Shown: piece by piece, positions 1-8,701 of the stretch
How the letters are laid out: the number at the start of each line of letters is the position of its first letter
Numbering within the stretch: the first letter of the stretch is position 1
Source of the DNA: Flagellimonas okinawensis
GTDB lineage: Bacteria; Bacteroidota; Bacteroidia; Flavobacteriales; Flavobacteriaceae
NCBI RefSeq assembly: GCF_029194005.1
Contig: NZ_JARFVA010000001.1
Location: forward strand, 558,001-622,000
Direction of reading: 5' to 3'
Length of the DNA stretch: 64,000 nucleotides
The notes under the pieces: model-generated
Told to the model about the DNA's origin: nothing
The model's input: only the letters and a program-made list of their open reading frames with translations
The model's database searches: none
Translations under genes and position numbers: made by a program

Positions 1-363
1 AATAAAGTAATTAAAAAACTACACAATAGCGCCGATAGGTTACTGTTGGATGCACCATGTTCCGGACTCGGAGTTATAAAAAGAAATCCCGATTCCAAAT
101 GGAAACTGGAGCATGAGTTTGTAGACCGAATTATGGGGGTGCAGCAAGATATCCTCCAGAACTACAGTAAAATGGTCAAAAAAGGCGGACAAATGGTCTA
201 TGCCACTTGCTCTATTCTACCTCAAGAAAATTCGGAACAAGTGAAAAAGTTCTTGGAATCCGAAAACGGTCAAGACTTTGAGTTTGTAAGGGAACGTAAT
301 GTTTTTGCTTCGGAAACTGGATTTGATGGATTTTACATGGCTTTGTTGAAGAAGAAAGCTTAG
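1..363 (+). CDS. RsmB/NOP-family RNA m5C methyltransferase (3' part)
   Basis: C-terminal 120 residues of a SAM-dependent RNA cytosine-C5 methyltransferase; the gene begins before the window. The open frame runs from base 1. Motif IV (DAPCSG, starting near base 49) and motif VI (ATCS near base 192) are both present; their two cysteines are the release and catalytic cysteines of the family. The end, with a phenylalanine-glycine-like GFDGFYMALLKK, matches the usual C-terminus of RsmB/NOP2 proteins, so the stop at 361-363 is natural. An apparent start at base 46 is a TTG inside the conserved core and is not a real start. In bacteria these enzymes modify 16S rRNA, but the exact target base cannot be told from this fragment. 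Confidence 0.9.
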   Translation, partial: NKVIKKLHNSADRLLLDAPCSGLGVIKRNPDSKWKLEHEFVDRIMGVQQDILQNYSKMVKKGGQMVYATCSILPQENSEQVKKFLESENGQDFEFVRERNVFASETGFDGFYMALLKKKA

Positions 364-420
364 TCGAGTATTAGCGTAAATTCGAGTCAATCGTGTCAAT
401 CCCACAATTATTAAGATGGT

Positions 421-715
421 TGGATTGCTATACTTTTGGATTGTTTGATCCTTGGAGATTCTTCGCTTCGCTCAGAATAACAAACAAAATGCAATTCCGC
501 ACTTGATGCGGAATCTACCTAATCAATTTTAAAATCCGGAAACACCATGTTATGGATTCCTGCGTTCGCAGGAATGACATCAAACTACTTGTTCTTTTGT
601 CATTCTTAAGAAGTGATTCGACTGAAGAATCTAATTGAAGAAATAAAGAGAACTGTCAGTTCGAGCGGAGTCGAGAACGCTTTGAACATCTCGACTGCGC
701 TCGATGTGACAGATG
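421..715. repeat. Cluster of dispersed intergenic palindromic repeats
   Basis: The 358-base gap between two convergent genes holds no gene. It contains several short palindromes: a TTCGCTTCGCTCAG-type element at about 452-481, ATTCCGCA/TGCGGAAT with a 5-base loop at 494-514, ATTCCTGCG-TT-CGCAGGAAT at 556-575, and a TTCGAGCGGAGTCGAGAA plus CTCGACTGCGCTCGA pair at about 660-705. Related words recur at 58008-58166 and, more decayed, at 14298-14362. They look like the small, non-coding, multi-copy elements that sit between genes in many flavobacterial genomes. The hairpins may also end transcription from both sides. Confidence 0.75.
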
Positions 716-721
716 ACTCAA

Positions 722-2314
722 TTATTGTTTCACAGTAGGATATTCCACTCCCAACTGCTCCAAATACGTATCGTACTTGGTTTCATCGTAGTAAAATTTC
801 TCTAAAGCAGGTCGAAACATATCTTGTTTATCCTTGTTTAAAAAGGTCGGTGGCATATCATCCGCAGAAATCATGGGCTCATATTTTGTTTCCTTGGTCT
901 GCTCATTATTGAAATAATCCCATGCTTGGGTCAACAATTCAGGTTTTAACAAGAAATCCATAATGGTCATCGCCTCGGCCTTAGCCCCTGCAGTTGCCCC
1001 TTTATGTGCAATGGGTGTAGCCATCGCAATTGCATTGGCCCAGTGGTGACCCGGCAAACCAGGAATGTTCGAAGGAAAACGCATGGTAACCGTAGGTACC
1101 TTCCAAGAAATATCACCAATATCATCAGAACCACCACTAACAGGCTCCAAAACAGGAAGTCCCAATTCGGACAACTCAGTAGGAAGCCCTTCTATTTTTC
1201 TGGATTCCACCTCAGTTTGTACGGCTTTGGCCAACTCTTGATCGGCAGCGGACCATGCTGGCAATCCTACTTGCTTGATGTTCTCATACATAGTCTCAGC
1301 AATTACCTTGTTGTAATGTCTTGGCCATGCAGTACCCAATACACGAGATGTCATTGTGGTACCCGTCATCAGGGCTGCACCTTTGGCAATATCATTTGCC
1401 TCGGCATACATTTCCATGATTCCCTCATAGGTCACATCCCTAAAATAAAACCAAATCCCAGCTTTGGAAGGCACCACGTTGGGTTGATCTCCAGAGTCGG
1501 TAAAAATCGAGTGTGAACGTTTTAAAGGATGTAAATGCTCCCTTTTGTAATTCCATCCTACATTCATTAGTTCTGCGGCATCAAGCGCACTTCGTCCTCT
1601 CCAAGGTGCTCCTGCGGAGTGAGCGGCCTCGCCTTCGAACAAATATTCCACGGAGATTAATCCGGTACCTCGGGTTGGTCCCCAAGACACACTCAAATTA
1701 CTGCTCACATGGGTAAAAATACACATGTCAATATCATCGAACAGACCATCACGAACATACCAAGCTTTGGCTGCCACCAATTCCTCTGCAATTCCGGGCC
1801 AAAGTATCAAAGTACCCCCAATGCCCTCTTTCTCCATCACTTGCTTAACGGCCAATGCGGATGTAATGTTCAAAGGAATTCCTGAATTGTGTCCTTCACC
1901 ATGTCCGGGGGCACCATCAACAATGGGTTTGTGGTACGCAACACCCGGATACTGCGATGCTTTTGGAATACAATCCACATCACTTCCCAAAGCAATAACA
2001 GGGCCATCGCCATTGCTCCACGTAGCAAACCATGCCGTTGGGATATTGGAAATGGAATGCTCAATGGTAAAGCCGTTTTCTTCCAAAATACCGGTAAGAT
2101 ATTTGGAGCTCTCTTCCTCTTGAAAACCGAGTTCAGCAAAACTGAAGATCTTGTCCACCATCACTTGTGTCTGCTTAGCATTGGCTTCCACAATGGCTTC
2201 TACCTCGGCCTTAAATTTTTTAACTTGACTTTTAGAGTACTTTTTCTGTGCTGTCGAAGTGGTAACACCAGCAAACAGCATCAACCCGAATAACAGGATT
2301 TTGGTGATTTTCAT
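722..2314 (-). CDS. Secreted M20-family amidohydrolase (AbgB-like)
   Basis: 530 residues beginning with a signal peptide (MKITKILLFGLMLFAGVTTSTAQ), so the product is exported. The rest is an M20D-type amidohydrolase like the p-aminobenzoyl-glutamate hydrolase subunit AbgB: metal-site motifs GSDVDCIP, GHGEGHNSG, GIAEE and a C-terminal GGSDDIGDISW followed by GHHWANA. The dimerisation (lid) domain lies in the middle, after the HSAGAPWRGRSALDAAELM segment. Such enzymes cleave amide bonds of acylated amino acids or folate catabolites; the substrate here is unknown. It stands alone, convergent with the methyltransferase gene and divergent from purL, with a 236-base intergenic region between its start and purL. 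Confidence 0.85.
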   Translation of the reverse strand: MKITKILLFGLMLFAGVTTSTAQKKYSKSQVKKFKAEVEAIVEANAKQTQVMVDKIFSFAELGFQEEESSKYLTGILEENGFTIEHSISNIPTAWFATWSNGDGPVIALGSDVDCIPKASQYPGVAYHKPIVDGAPGHGEGHNSGIPLNITSALAVKQVMEKEGIGGTLILWPGIAEELVAAKAWYVRDGLFDDIDMCIFTHVSSNLSVSWGPTRGTGLISVEYLFEGEAAHSAGAPWRGRSALDAAELMNVGWNYKREHLHPLKRSHSIFTDSGDQPNVVPSKAGIWFYFRDVTYEGIMEMYAEANDIAKGAALMTGTTMTSRVLGTAWPRHYNKVIAETMYENIKQVGLPAWSAADQELAKAVQTEVESRKIEGLPTELSELGLPVLEPVSGGSDDIGDISWKVPTVTMRFPSNIPGLPGHHWANAIAMATPIAHKGATAGAKAEAMTIMDFLLKPELLTQAWDYFNNEQTKETKYEPMISADDMPPTFLNKDKQDMFRPALEKFYYDETKYDTYLEQLGVEYPTVKQ

Positions 2315-2510
2315 AAGGTTGGTTTTGAGTTAGCTATATTTCTCCTAAGATAGGAAAACAACTTTAATCCATTTAATATTACTTGGCTCTATCCTTGACT
2401 TTTAGTGAATTGATAAAAATGACGCCATTAATTTTTTAAAGAACCATACTATCAACAATAGTTAGTTAACAAAACACCTACACTTTAGGATGAATTACGC
2501 GGCAAAATCG

Positions 2511-2518
2511 TATTTTTG
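2511..2518 (+). promoter_or_regulatory. Promoter -7 box of purL
   Basis: TATTTTTG is a full match to the Bacteroidota -7 consensus TAnnTTTG, 32 bases before the purL ATG. No strong -33 element was found; a TTTA at 2484-2487 is a possible one. No purine riboswitch-like structure is evident in the short leader. Confidence 0.55.
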
Positions 2519-2550
2519 CACTTTCTTAAACCGTTCAACGCAAAGATTGT

Positions 2551-5500
2551 ATGATCCATTTTTTTGGGGACAAGGCGACCAAGGTTTTTGCCGTCCAAAC
2601 CACTCAGGAAATTTCTCAGGAAGACACTAACAAACTGACATGGTTGTTTGGCAACCAGCCTAAGATTGAAGCGGCGTCACTCGACGCCTTTTTTGTTGGG
2701 CCACGTGCCGCAATGGTTACTCCTTGGAGTACCAACGCCACTGAAATTACCCAAAACATGGGAATTACTGGAATTATCCGTATTGAGGAATTCCATGCGG
2801 TTTCAGAAGATTTTACTGATTTTGACCCCATGCTTTCCCAAAAGTATACCTCTTTGGGTCAAGATGTTTTTACTATCGATATTGTTCCTGAGCCCATAAT
2901 GGAAATCGATGACATTGCTTCTTACAACGAAAAAGAAGGATTGGCGCTCAGCGATGAAGAAGTTCAATACTTGGAAGGTCTAGCTAAAAAGTTAGATCGA
3001 AAGTTAACGGATTCCGAGGTATTTGGATTTAGTCAAGTGAATTCCGAACACTGCAGACATAAAATTTTCAACGGAACGTTTGTGATTGATGGTGAAGAAA
3101 AACCCTCTTCTCTTTTCAAACTGATCAAGAAGACCTCCGAAGCCAACCCTAATGATATTGTTTCAGCATACAAGGACAACGTCGCTTTTATAAAAGGGCC
3201 AAAAGCAATCCAGTTTGCACCAAAAACTGCCGACCAACCTGATTTCTACGAAGAAAAGGAATTTGATTCCGTACTATCGTTAAAAGCGGAAACCCATAAC
3301 TTCCCTACCACTGTGGAGCCATTCAACGGTGCCGCTACCGGTTCTGGAGGTGAAATTCGTGACCGTTTGGCAGGTGGAAAAGGCTCGTTGCCTTTGGCAG
3401 GAACTGCTGTTTACATGACCTCCTACTCACGATTGGAAGAAAATCGTCCTTGGGAAAAAGGAATGCAAGAAAGAGATTGGTTGTACCAGACCCCCATGGA
3501 TATATTGATCAAAGCATCCAACGGGGCATCCGACTTTGGAAATAAATTCGGTCAACCGTTGATCGCTGGTTCCGTCCTGACTTTTGAACATCAGGAAGAG
3601 GCTCGAAAATTGGGCTTTGATAAAGTAATAATGATGGCTGGTGGTATTGGTTATGGAAAAACCGACCAAGCCTTAAAAGATACACCAAGTAAAGGAGACA
3701 GAATAGTCGTTCTAGGTGGTGACAACTATCGCATCGGTATGGGTGGAGCTGCCGTATCCAGCGCCGATACTGGAGAATTTAGCTCTGCTATTGAGTTGAA
3801 TGCCGTACAGCGATCCAACCCCGAAATGCAAAAAAGAGCATCGAACGCCGTTCGTGGATTGTTCGAAAGTCACGACAACCCAATTGTTTCCATCCACGAT
3901 CACGGGGCTGGTGGACACCTCAACTGTTTATCTGAATTGGTGGAAGAAACAGGAGGAACCATAGACACCGATAAATTGCCCGTTGGAGACCCTACCCTTT
4001 CCAAAAAGGAATTGATAGGCAATGAATCCCAAGAACGAATGGGATTGGTAATCGGCGAAAAAGATTTGGACTTATTGAACCGAGTTGCGGCCCGTGAGCG
4101 CTCCCCTATGTACAATGTAGGTGAAGTTACCGGCGACCATACTTTTAAATTCACTTCTGGTGAAACTGGAGAAACTCCCATGAACCTAGAGCTTTCCGAT
4201 ATGTTCGGAAGCTCCCCGAAAACCATCATGGAAGATAAATCCGCCCAGCAGAAATATCCAGCACTTGCGTATTCCTTGGAACACTTTCATGATTATTTGG
4301 AGCAAGTACTACAATTGGAAGCAGTGGCTTGTAAAGATTGGTTAACCAATAAAGTAGACCGCTGTGTGGGTGGTCGTGTTGCAAAACAACAATGTGCAGG
4401 ACCATTACAATTACCTTTGAACAACTGTGGCGTAATGGCCCTCGATTTTAAGGGAAAAGAAGGGATTGCAACCAGTATTGGACACTCCCCTATCTCAGCA
4501 TTGATAAACCCTGTAGCTGGAAGTAGAAACAGTGTTGCGGAGTCGTTGACCAATATTGTGTGGGCACCCTTAAAAGATGGATTGAAATCCGTTTCACTTT
4601 CTGCCAACTGGATGTGGCCCTGTAGAAATGAAGGTGAAGATGCTCGTTTATACTCAGCGGTGGAGTCTTTGTCGGAATTTGCCGTAGATCTGGGAATCAA
4701 TGTACCCACAGGAAAGGATTCACTTTCCATGAAACAAAAATATAAGGATGGTGAAGTATTGTCCCCAGGAACAGTAATCATTTCTGCTGCTGCTAATTGC
4801 AACAACATCAACCAAGTAGTTGAGCCCGTTTTGCAGAAAAATGGTGGTGATATTTACTACATGAATCTATCCAAGGACAGTCACAAATTAGGCGGGTCTT
4901 CCTTTGCACAGATTTTGAATGGCATTGGTGACGAAGCTCCATCTGTTTTGGATGCTGAATATTTCAAGACTGCTTTCAATACCTTGCAAAAACTCATCAA
5001 AAATGGGCAAATTTTAGCAGGTCACGATGTGGCATCAGGTGGTTTGATAACTACCTTGTTAGAGCTTTGCTTTGCAGACAACGATTTGGGCGCCAATGTG
5101 GATTTATCCGGTATGGGCGAACAGGACATTATCAAACTATTGTTCTCTGAAAATATTGGTGTTGTGTTCCAAGCCAAAGATGCTTCAGTAGAAAATGAAT
5201 TGACAGCAGCAAATGTCGAGTTCGACAAAATTGGTAGTCCAACATCAGAAGGCACGTTGAAAATCAAAAATAACGGCATCGAAATAGGATTGAACATTGC
5301 CTCTTTGCGAGATACTTGGTTCAAAACTTCCTATTTACTGGACAATAAACAGACCTCGAATGGTTTGGCCAAAGACCGCTACGACAATTATAAAGAACAG
5401 CCTTTACAATATAATTTCCCGACTGAATTCAGCGGTTCCCTACCAGATGTTCCTACATCGAATAGACCAAAAGCTGCCATTCTACGTGAAAAAGGAAGCA

Positions 5501-6216
5501 ACTCCGAGCGCGAAATGGCCAATGCGATGTATTTGGCCGGTTTTGATGTAAAAGATGTACACATGACCGACCTGATCACAGGAAGGGAAACCTTGGAAGA
5601 CATCCAATTTATTGGTGCGGTTGGTGGATTCTCCAACTCCGATGTTTTGGGAAGTGCCAAAGGTTGGGCAGGTGCCTTTAAGTATAACGAAAAGGCCAAT
5701 AAGGCCCTTAAAGATTTCTTTACCAGACCTGATACATTATCCGTTGGGATTTGCAACGGATGTCAACTGTTCATGGAGTTGGATTTGATCAACCCTGAAC
5801 ACGGCACCCATGGTAGAATGACATACAACAATTCCCATAAGCACGAGAGTAACTTTACTTCCGTAAAAATTCAGGAAAATAACTCAGTGATGCTATCTAA
5901 TATGGCTGGAACCACCTTGGGCGTTTGGATAAGTCATGGTGAGGGTAAATTCAGTCTCCCGAACACCGAAGACCAATACCATATTGTGGCCAAATATGGG
6001 TACGAAGGTTATCCTGCAAATCCAAACGGAAGTGATTATAACACTGCCATGCTTTGCGATAAAACAGGTAGACATCTGGTAACCATGCCGCACATAGAGC
6101 GTTCAACGTTCCCATGGAACTGGGCACACTATCCAAAGGATAGAAACGATGCCGTTTCCCCATGGTTACAAGCATTTATAAACGCTAGGGTGTGGTTGGA
6201 AAACTTGGAAGATTAA
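2551..6216 (+). CDS. purL: Phosphoribosylformylglycinamidine synthase
   Basis: Large single-chain FGAM synthase of 1221 residues, catalysing the ATP- and glutamine-dependent conversion of FGAR to FGAM, step four of purine synthesis, in the cytosol. The long form fuses the PurS-like N-terminal domain, two AIRS-type synthetase halves and a C-terminal class I glutamine amidotransferase. The catalytic cysteine of the amidotransferase lies in VGICNGCQLF (Cys1068), and its His/Glu partners are expected in the segment ending MPHIERSTFPWNWAHY. The synthetase substrate loop KAETHNFPTTVEPFNGAATGSGGEIRD is present in the N-terminal half and GKDSLSM in the second half. Length and domain order match the proteobacterial/eukaryotic type rather than the split PurSQL of Gram-positives. 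Confidence 0.97.
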   Translation: MIHFFGDKATKVFAVQTTQEISQEDTNKLTWLFGNQPKIEAASLDAFFVGPRAAMVTPWSTNATEITQNMGITGIIRIEEFHAVSEDFTDFDPMLSQKYTSLGQDVFTIDIVPEPIMEIDDIASYNEKEGLALSDEEVQYLEGLAKKLDRKLTDSEVFGFSQVNSEHCRHKIFNGTFVIDGEEKPSSLFKLIKKTSEANPNDIVSAYKDNVAFIKGPKAIQFAPKTADQPDFYEEKEFDSVLSLKAETHNFPTTVEPFNGAATGSGGEIRDRLAGGKGSLPLAGTAVYMTSYSRLEENRPWEKGMQERDWLYQTPMDILIKASNGASDFGNKFGQPLIAGSVLTFEHQEEARKLGFDKVIMMAGGIGYGKTDQALKDTPSKGDRIVVLGGDNYRIGMGGAAVSSADTGEFSSAIELNAVQRSNPEMQKRASNAVRGLFESHDNPIVSIHDHGAGGHLNCLSELVEETGGTIDTDKLPVGDPTLSKKELIGNESQERMGLVIGEKDLDLLNRVAARERSPMYNVGEVTGDHTFKFTSGETGETPMNLELSDMFGSSPKTIMEDKSAQQKYPALAYSLEHFHDYLEQVLQLEAVACKDWLTNKVDRCVGGRVAKQQCAGPLQLPLNNCGVMALDFKGKEGIATSIGHSPISALINPVAGSRNSVAESLTNIVWAPLKDGLKSVSLSANWMWPCRNEGEDARLYSAVESLSEFAVDLGINVPTGKDSLSMKQKYKDGEVLSPGTVIISAAANCNNINQVVEPVLQKNGGDIYYMNLSKDSHKLGGSSFAQILNGIGDEAPSVLDAEYFKTAFNTLQKLIKNGQILAGHDVASGGLITTLLELCFADNDLGANVDLSGMGEQDIIKLLFSENIGVVFQAKDASVENELTAANVEFDKIGSPTSEGTLKIKNNGIEIGLNIASLRDTWFKTSYLLDNKQTSNGLAKDRYDNYKEQPLQYNFPTEFSGSLPDVPTSNRPKAAILREKGSNSEREMANAMYLAGFDVKDVHMTDLITGRETLEDIQFIGAVGGFSNSDVLGSAKGWAGAFKYNEKANKALKDFFTRPDTLSVGICNGCQLFMELDLINPEHGTHGRMTYNNSHKHESNFTSVKIQENNSVMLSNMAGTTLGVWISHGEGKFSLPNTEDQYHIVAKYGYEGYPANPNGSDYNTAMLCDKTGRHLVTMPHIERSTFPWNWAHYPKDRNDAVSPWLQAFINARVWLENLED

Positions 6217-6292
6217 CAAATCGACCTAGTATTACCGTAGGTTTATTGGGAATTTTGCAATAAAATCATAAGTTAATTGTTAAATCAGTTTC

Positions 6293-6319
6293 TTTGTTAA
6301 GGTCTGTTTTGCTAATTTG
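6293..6319 (+). promoter_or_regulatory. Promoter of fadD
   Basis: TTTG at 6293-6296 and TAATTTG at 6313-6319, 16 bases apart, form a Bacteroidota-type promoter with a -7 box one base short of the consensus. Because the TTG at 6317 lies inside the -7 box, it cannot be the start codon, which supports the ATG at 6344. Confidence 0.5.
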
Positions 6320-6343
6320 CAACCGCTTAACATAAAACTGACT

Positions 6344-8113
6344 ATGCAAACTGTTTCCCGATTATTTGATTTCCCCTATTACCAGCTTGAAAAATACCCC
6401 TTAGAAAAATCATTGGTCACTAAAAGTGACGGTAAATGGATCGCTACATCCACACAAGAATATGTTGATAAAGCCAATGCGATAAGCAGAGCTTTATTGC
6501 GAATGGGCGTTAAGCCAAACGATAAGATCGCCATAATTTCCATGACAAACCGAACGGAGTGGAATGTAATGGATATCGGGGTTCTTCAGATCGGCGCACA
6601 GACCGTACCCATATACCCAACCATTTCCGAAGAAGATTATGAGTACATCCTTAACCACTCCGAAGCAAAGTATTGTTTTGTATCCTGCGAAGAAGTGCTG
6701 GAAAAAGTATTGGCCATAAGCTCAAAAATCAAAAAGCTTGATGATGTTTATTCCTTCGACCAACTGGATAACTGTAAAAATTGGAAGGAATTGCTGGAAT
6801 CGGGTGCCGATAATTCCAACCAAAATGAAGTGGAAGAACTAAAAGCCAACGTTAAGGCAGAGGATTTGGCAACTTTGATATATACTTCAGGTACTACCGG
6901 AAAACCAAAGGGAGTCATGCTTTCACATGATAACATCGTATCCAATGTTATATCCAGTCAGTCACGGGTACCTTTTGAATCTGGCGGTGTAGCGCTCAGC
7001 TTTTTGCCGGTATGCCACATTTTTGAAAGGATGATCTTGTACCTCTACCAATATTGCGGTGTGGAAATTCATTTTGCGGAAGGTCTCGACAAAATCAGTG
7101 ACAACATCAAGGTTGTAAAACCTAATGTAATGACCGTAGTTCCTCGATTATTGGAAAAAGTATATGACTCCATTATAGCCAAAGGCGCTGCTTTAACGGG
7201 AATCAAGAAAAAATTATTCTTCTGGGCGGTTGATGTAGGGCTAAAATTTAAACCTTATGGTGCCAACGGATGGTGGTATGAAAAAAAATTAGGCCTTGCA
7301 CGTAAATTGATTTTCAGCAAATGGAAAGAAGGACTTGGCGGTAATCTATCCGTAATGGTTTCCGGTAGCGCTGCACTCCAACCCAGATTGGCACGTATTT
7401 TTGGAGCCGCTGACATGCCCGTAATGGAAGGATATGGCCTTACCGAAACATCTCCGGTTATTGCCGTAAACGATCAACGCAACAAAGGTTGGAAAATAGG
7501 CACCGTTGGAAGAGTAATTGACAGGGTCGAGGTGAAAATCGCCGAGGATGGCGAAATTCTCTGTAAAGGGCCCAATGTTATGATGGGTTATTACAAAGAC
7601 CCCGAGAGAACTTCTCAAGTCATGACAGGAGAATATTTTCATACCGGTGATATAGGCGAAATCGATGCAGAAGGATTTTTACGAATAACCGATCGTAAAA
7701 AAGAAATGTTCAAAACCTCCGGAGGTAAATATGTAGCTCCCCAATTATTGGAAAACCGTTTTAAACAATCCCGTTTTATTGAACAGATCATGGTAGTGGG
7801 CGAAGGTGAAAAAATGCCTGCCGCACTTATTCAGCCGAATTTTGATTTTGTAAAGGAATGGGCCAAACGACACGATATCAACCTTGGCACAAATGAGGAG
7901 ATTGTAAAGAACGAAAAAGTTATCCAACGACTACAGGAAGAAGTGGATTTGGCCAATGAAGAATTTGCGAAATGGGAAAAAGTAAAACAGTTTAGGCTAA
8001 CATCTGATGTATGGAGTGTTGAGGGAGGACATGTAACACCCACCCTAAAACTCAAACGAAAAATCATAAAAGAGAAATACCTAAGTCTCTACAATGATAT
8101 TTATGGACATTGA
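6344..8113 (+). CDS. fadD: Long-chain acyl-CoA synthetase
   Basis: About 589 residues of an ANL-superfamily AMP-forming ligase that activates long-chain fatty acids with ATP and CoA. The P-loop motif LIYTSGTTGKPKGVMLSHDN, the GYGLTETSPVI motif and the hinge region YFHTGDIGEID...ITDRKKEMFKTSGGKYVAPQ are all present, and the C-terminal VTPTLKLKRK carries the catalytic lysine region. The ATG at 6344 is chosen because the only upstream in-frame start (TTG 6317) falls inside the promoter. The gene lies directly before the beta-oxidation operon but is separated from it by a strong terminator and a new promoter, so it is its own unit that feeds acyl-CoA to that operon. Confidence 0.93.
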   Translation: MQTVSRLFDFPYYQLEKYPLEKSLVTKSDGKWIATSTQEYVDKANAISRALLRMGVKPNDKIAIISMTNRTEWNVMDIGVLQIGAQTVPIYPTISEEDYEYILNHSEAKYCFVSCEEVLEKVLAISSKIKKLDDVYSFDQLDNCKNWKELLESGADNSNQNEVEELKANVKAEDLATLIYTSGTTGKPKGVMLSHDNIVSNVISSQSRVPFESGGVALSFLPVCHIFERMILYLYQYCGVEIHFAEGLDKISDNIKVVKPNVMTVVPRLLEKVYDSIIAKGAALTGIKKKLFFWAVDVGLKFKPYGANGWWYEKKLGLARKLIFSKWKEGLGGNLSVMVSGSAALQPRLARIFGAADMPVMEGYGLTETSPVIAVNDQRNKGWKIGTVGRVIDRVEVKIAEDGEILCKGPNVMMGYYKDPERTSQVMTGEYFHTGDIGEIDAEGFLRITDRKKEMFKTSGGKYVAPQLLENRFKQSRFIEQIMVVGEGEKMPAALIQPNFDFVKEWAKRHDINLGTNEEIVKNEKVIQRLQEEVDLANEEFAKWEKVKQFRLTSDVWSVEGGHVTPTLKLKRKIIKEKYLSLYNDIYGH

Positions 8114-8137
8114 TTTATACCATTCATAAAATAATTA

Positions 8138-8163
8138 AGCCTGCAAGTTGCAGGCTTTTTTTT
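8138..8163 (+). terminator. Rho-independent terminator after fadD
   Basis: Perfect stem AGCCTGC/GCAGGCT with an AAGTT loop followed by eight T residues, 24 bases past the fadD stop. Confidence 0.9.
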
Positions 8164-8178
8164 GCCGCTATTTATCCT

Positions 8179-8206
8179 AAATTTATTATGCATGCATAAT
8201 AAATTT
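8179..8206. promoter_or_regulatory. Perfect 28-bp palindrome, probable MarR operator
   Basis: The half-site AAATTTATTATGCA is followed directly by its exact reverse complement, giving a gap-free 14+14 palindrome centred at 8192/8193. It ends three bases before the -7 box and would cover the -33 region of the marR promoter. MarR dimers bind palindromes of this size, so autorepression of the marR-fadN-fadA-fadE operon is the natural reading. Confidence 0.75.
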
Positions 8207-8209
8207 TTA

Positions 8210-8217
8210 TATATTTG
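8210..8217 (+). promoter_or_regulatory. -7 box of the marR-fadNAE operon
   Basis: TATATTTG matches TAnnTTTG exactly, 19 bases before the marR ATG, giving a very short leader. Confidence 0.65.
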
Positions 8218-8236
8218 AGAACACCAAACTAGTTCT

Positions 8237-8686
8237 ATGAAAGATTTGACCATTGATCATGCCCTTAGGGCCACCTGGCAGGCTGTTAGCAAAATGTACA
8301 ATGAAGAAGCGAAAAACTATGGGCTTACAATGGCCATTGGATTTACCTTATTGAGTATTGACCCAAAAGGAGGAACACCTAGTACAACACTGGGACCCAA
8401 GATGGGAATGGAAGCAACAAGTTTGTCGAGAATATTAAAAAATATTGAGCAAAGAGGATACATTGAACGAAAACGCAATCCTAAAGACGGACGTGGAGTC
8501 TTAATTTATCTAACACCGCTTGGTTTGGAGAAGCGTGAAGAATCCAAGGAAGTAGTATTGCGTTTTAATCAAGTAGTAAAAGAAAACACTACCCAAGAAG
8601 ATTTGGTAGGGTTCTTTAGAATTGTTGATACGATCAACAAACTTATTACAGATAAAAAAATCTATTTAAAAACAACTAATAATTAA
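8237..8686 (+). CDS. MarR-family transcriptional regulator of fatty-acid degradation
   Basis: 149 residues with the MarR winged-helix fold: N-terminal dimerisation helix (DHALRATWQAVSKMYNEEA), the recognition-helix segment MGMEATSLSRILKNIEQRGYIERKRNPKDGRGVLIYLTPLG (wing with the DxR motif), and a C-terminal dimerisation helix. It is the first gene of an operon, 15 bases before the multifunctional beta-oxidation enzyme. By analogy with acyl-CoA-responsive regulators of other bacteria it probably represses the operon until an acyl-CoA or fatty acid binds; ligand identity is inference. The perfect palindrome at 8179-8206 is the likely operator. Confidence 0.9.
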   Translation: MKDLTIDHALRATWQAVSKMYNEEAKNYGLTMAIGFTLLSIDPKGGTPSTTLGPKMGMEATSLSRILKNIEQRGYIERKRNPKDGRGVLIYLTPLGLEKREESKEVVLRFNQVVKENTTQEDLVGFFRIVDTINKLITDKKIYLKTTNN

Positions 8687-8701
8687 TTTACAAACTCGCA
8701 C

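Noticed and set aside
1004-1516. 170-codon plus-strand frame inside the M20 gene
   Set aside because: Opposite strand of a gene with clear catalytic motifs; low-complexity translation without homology.
4293-4811. 172-codon open frame opposite purL
   Set aside because: Antisense to the conserved core of PurL with no recognisable domain.
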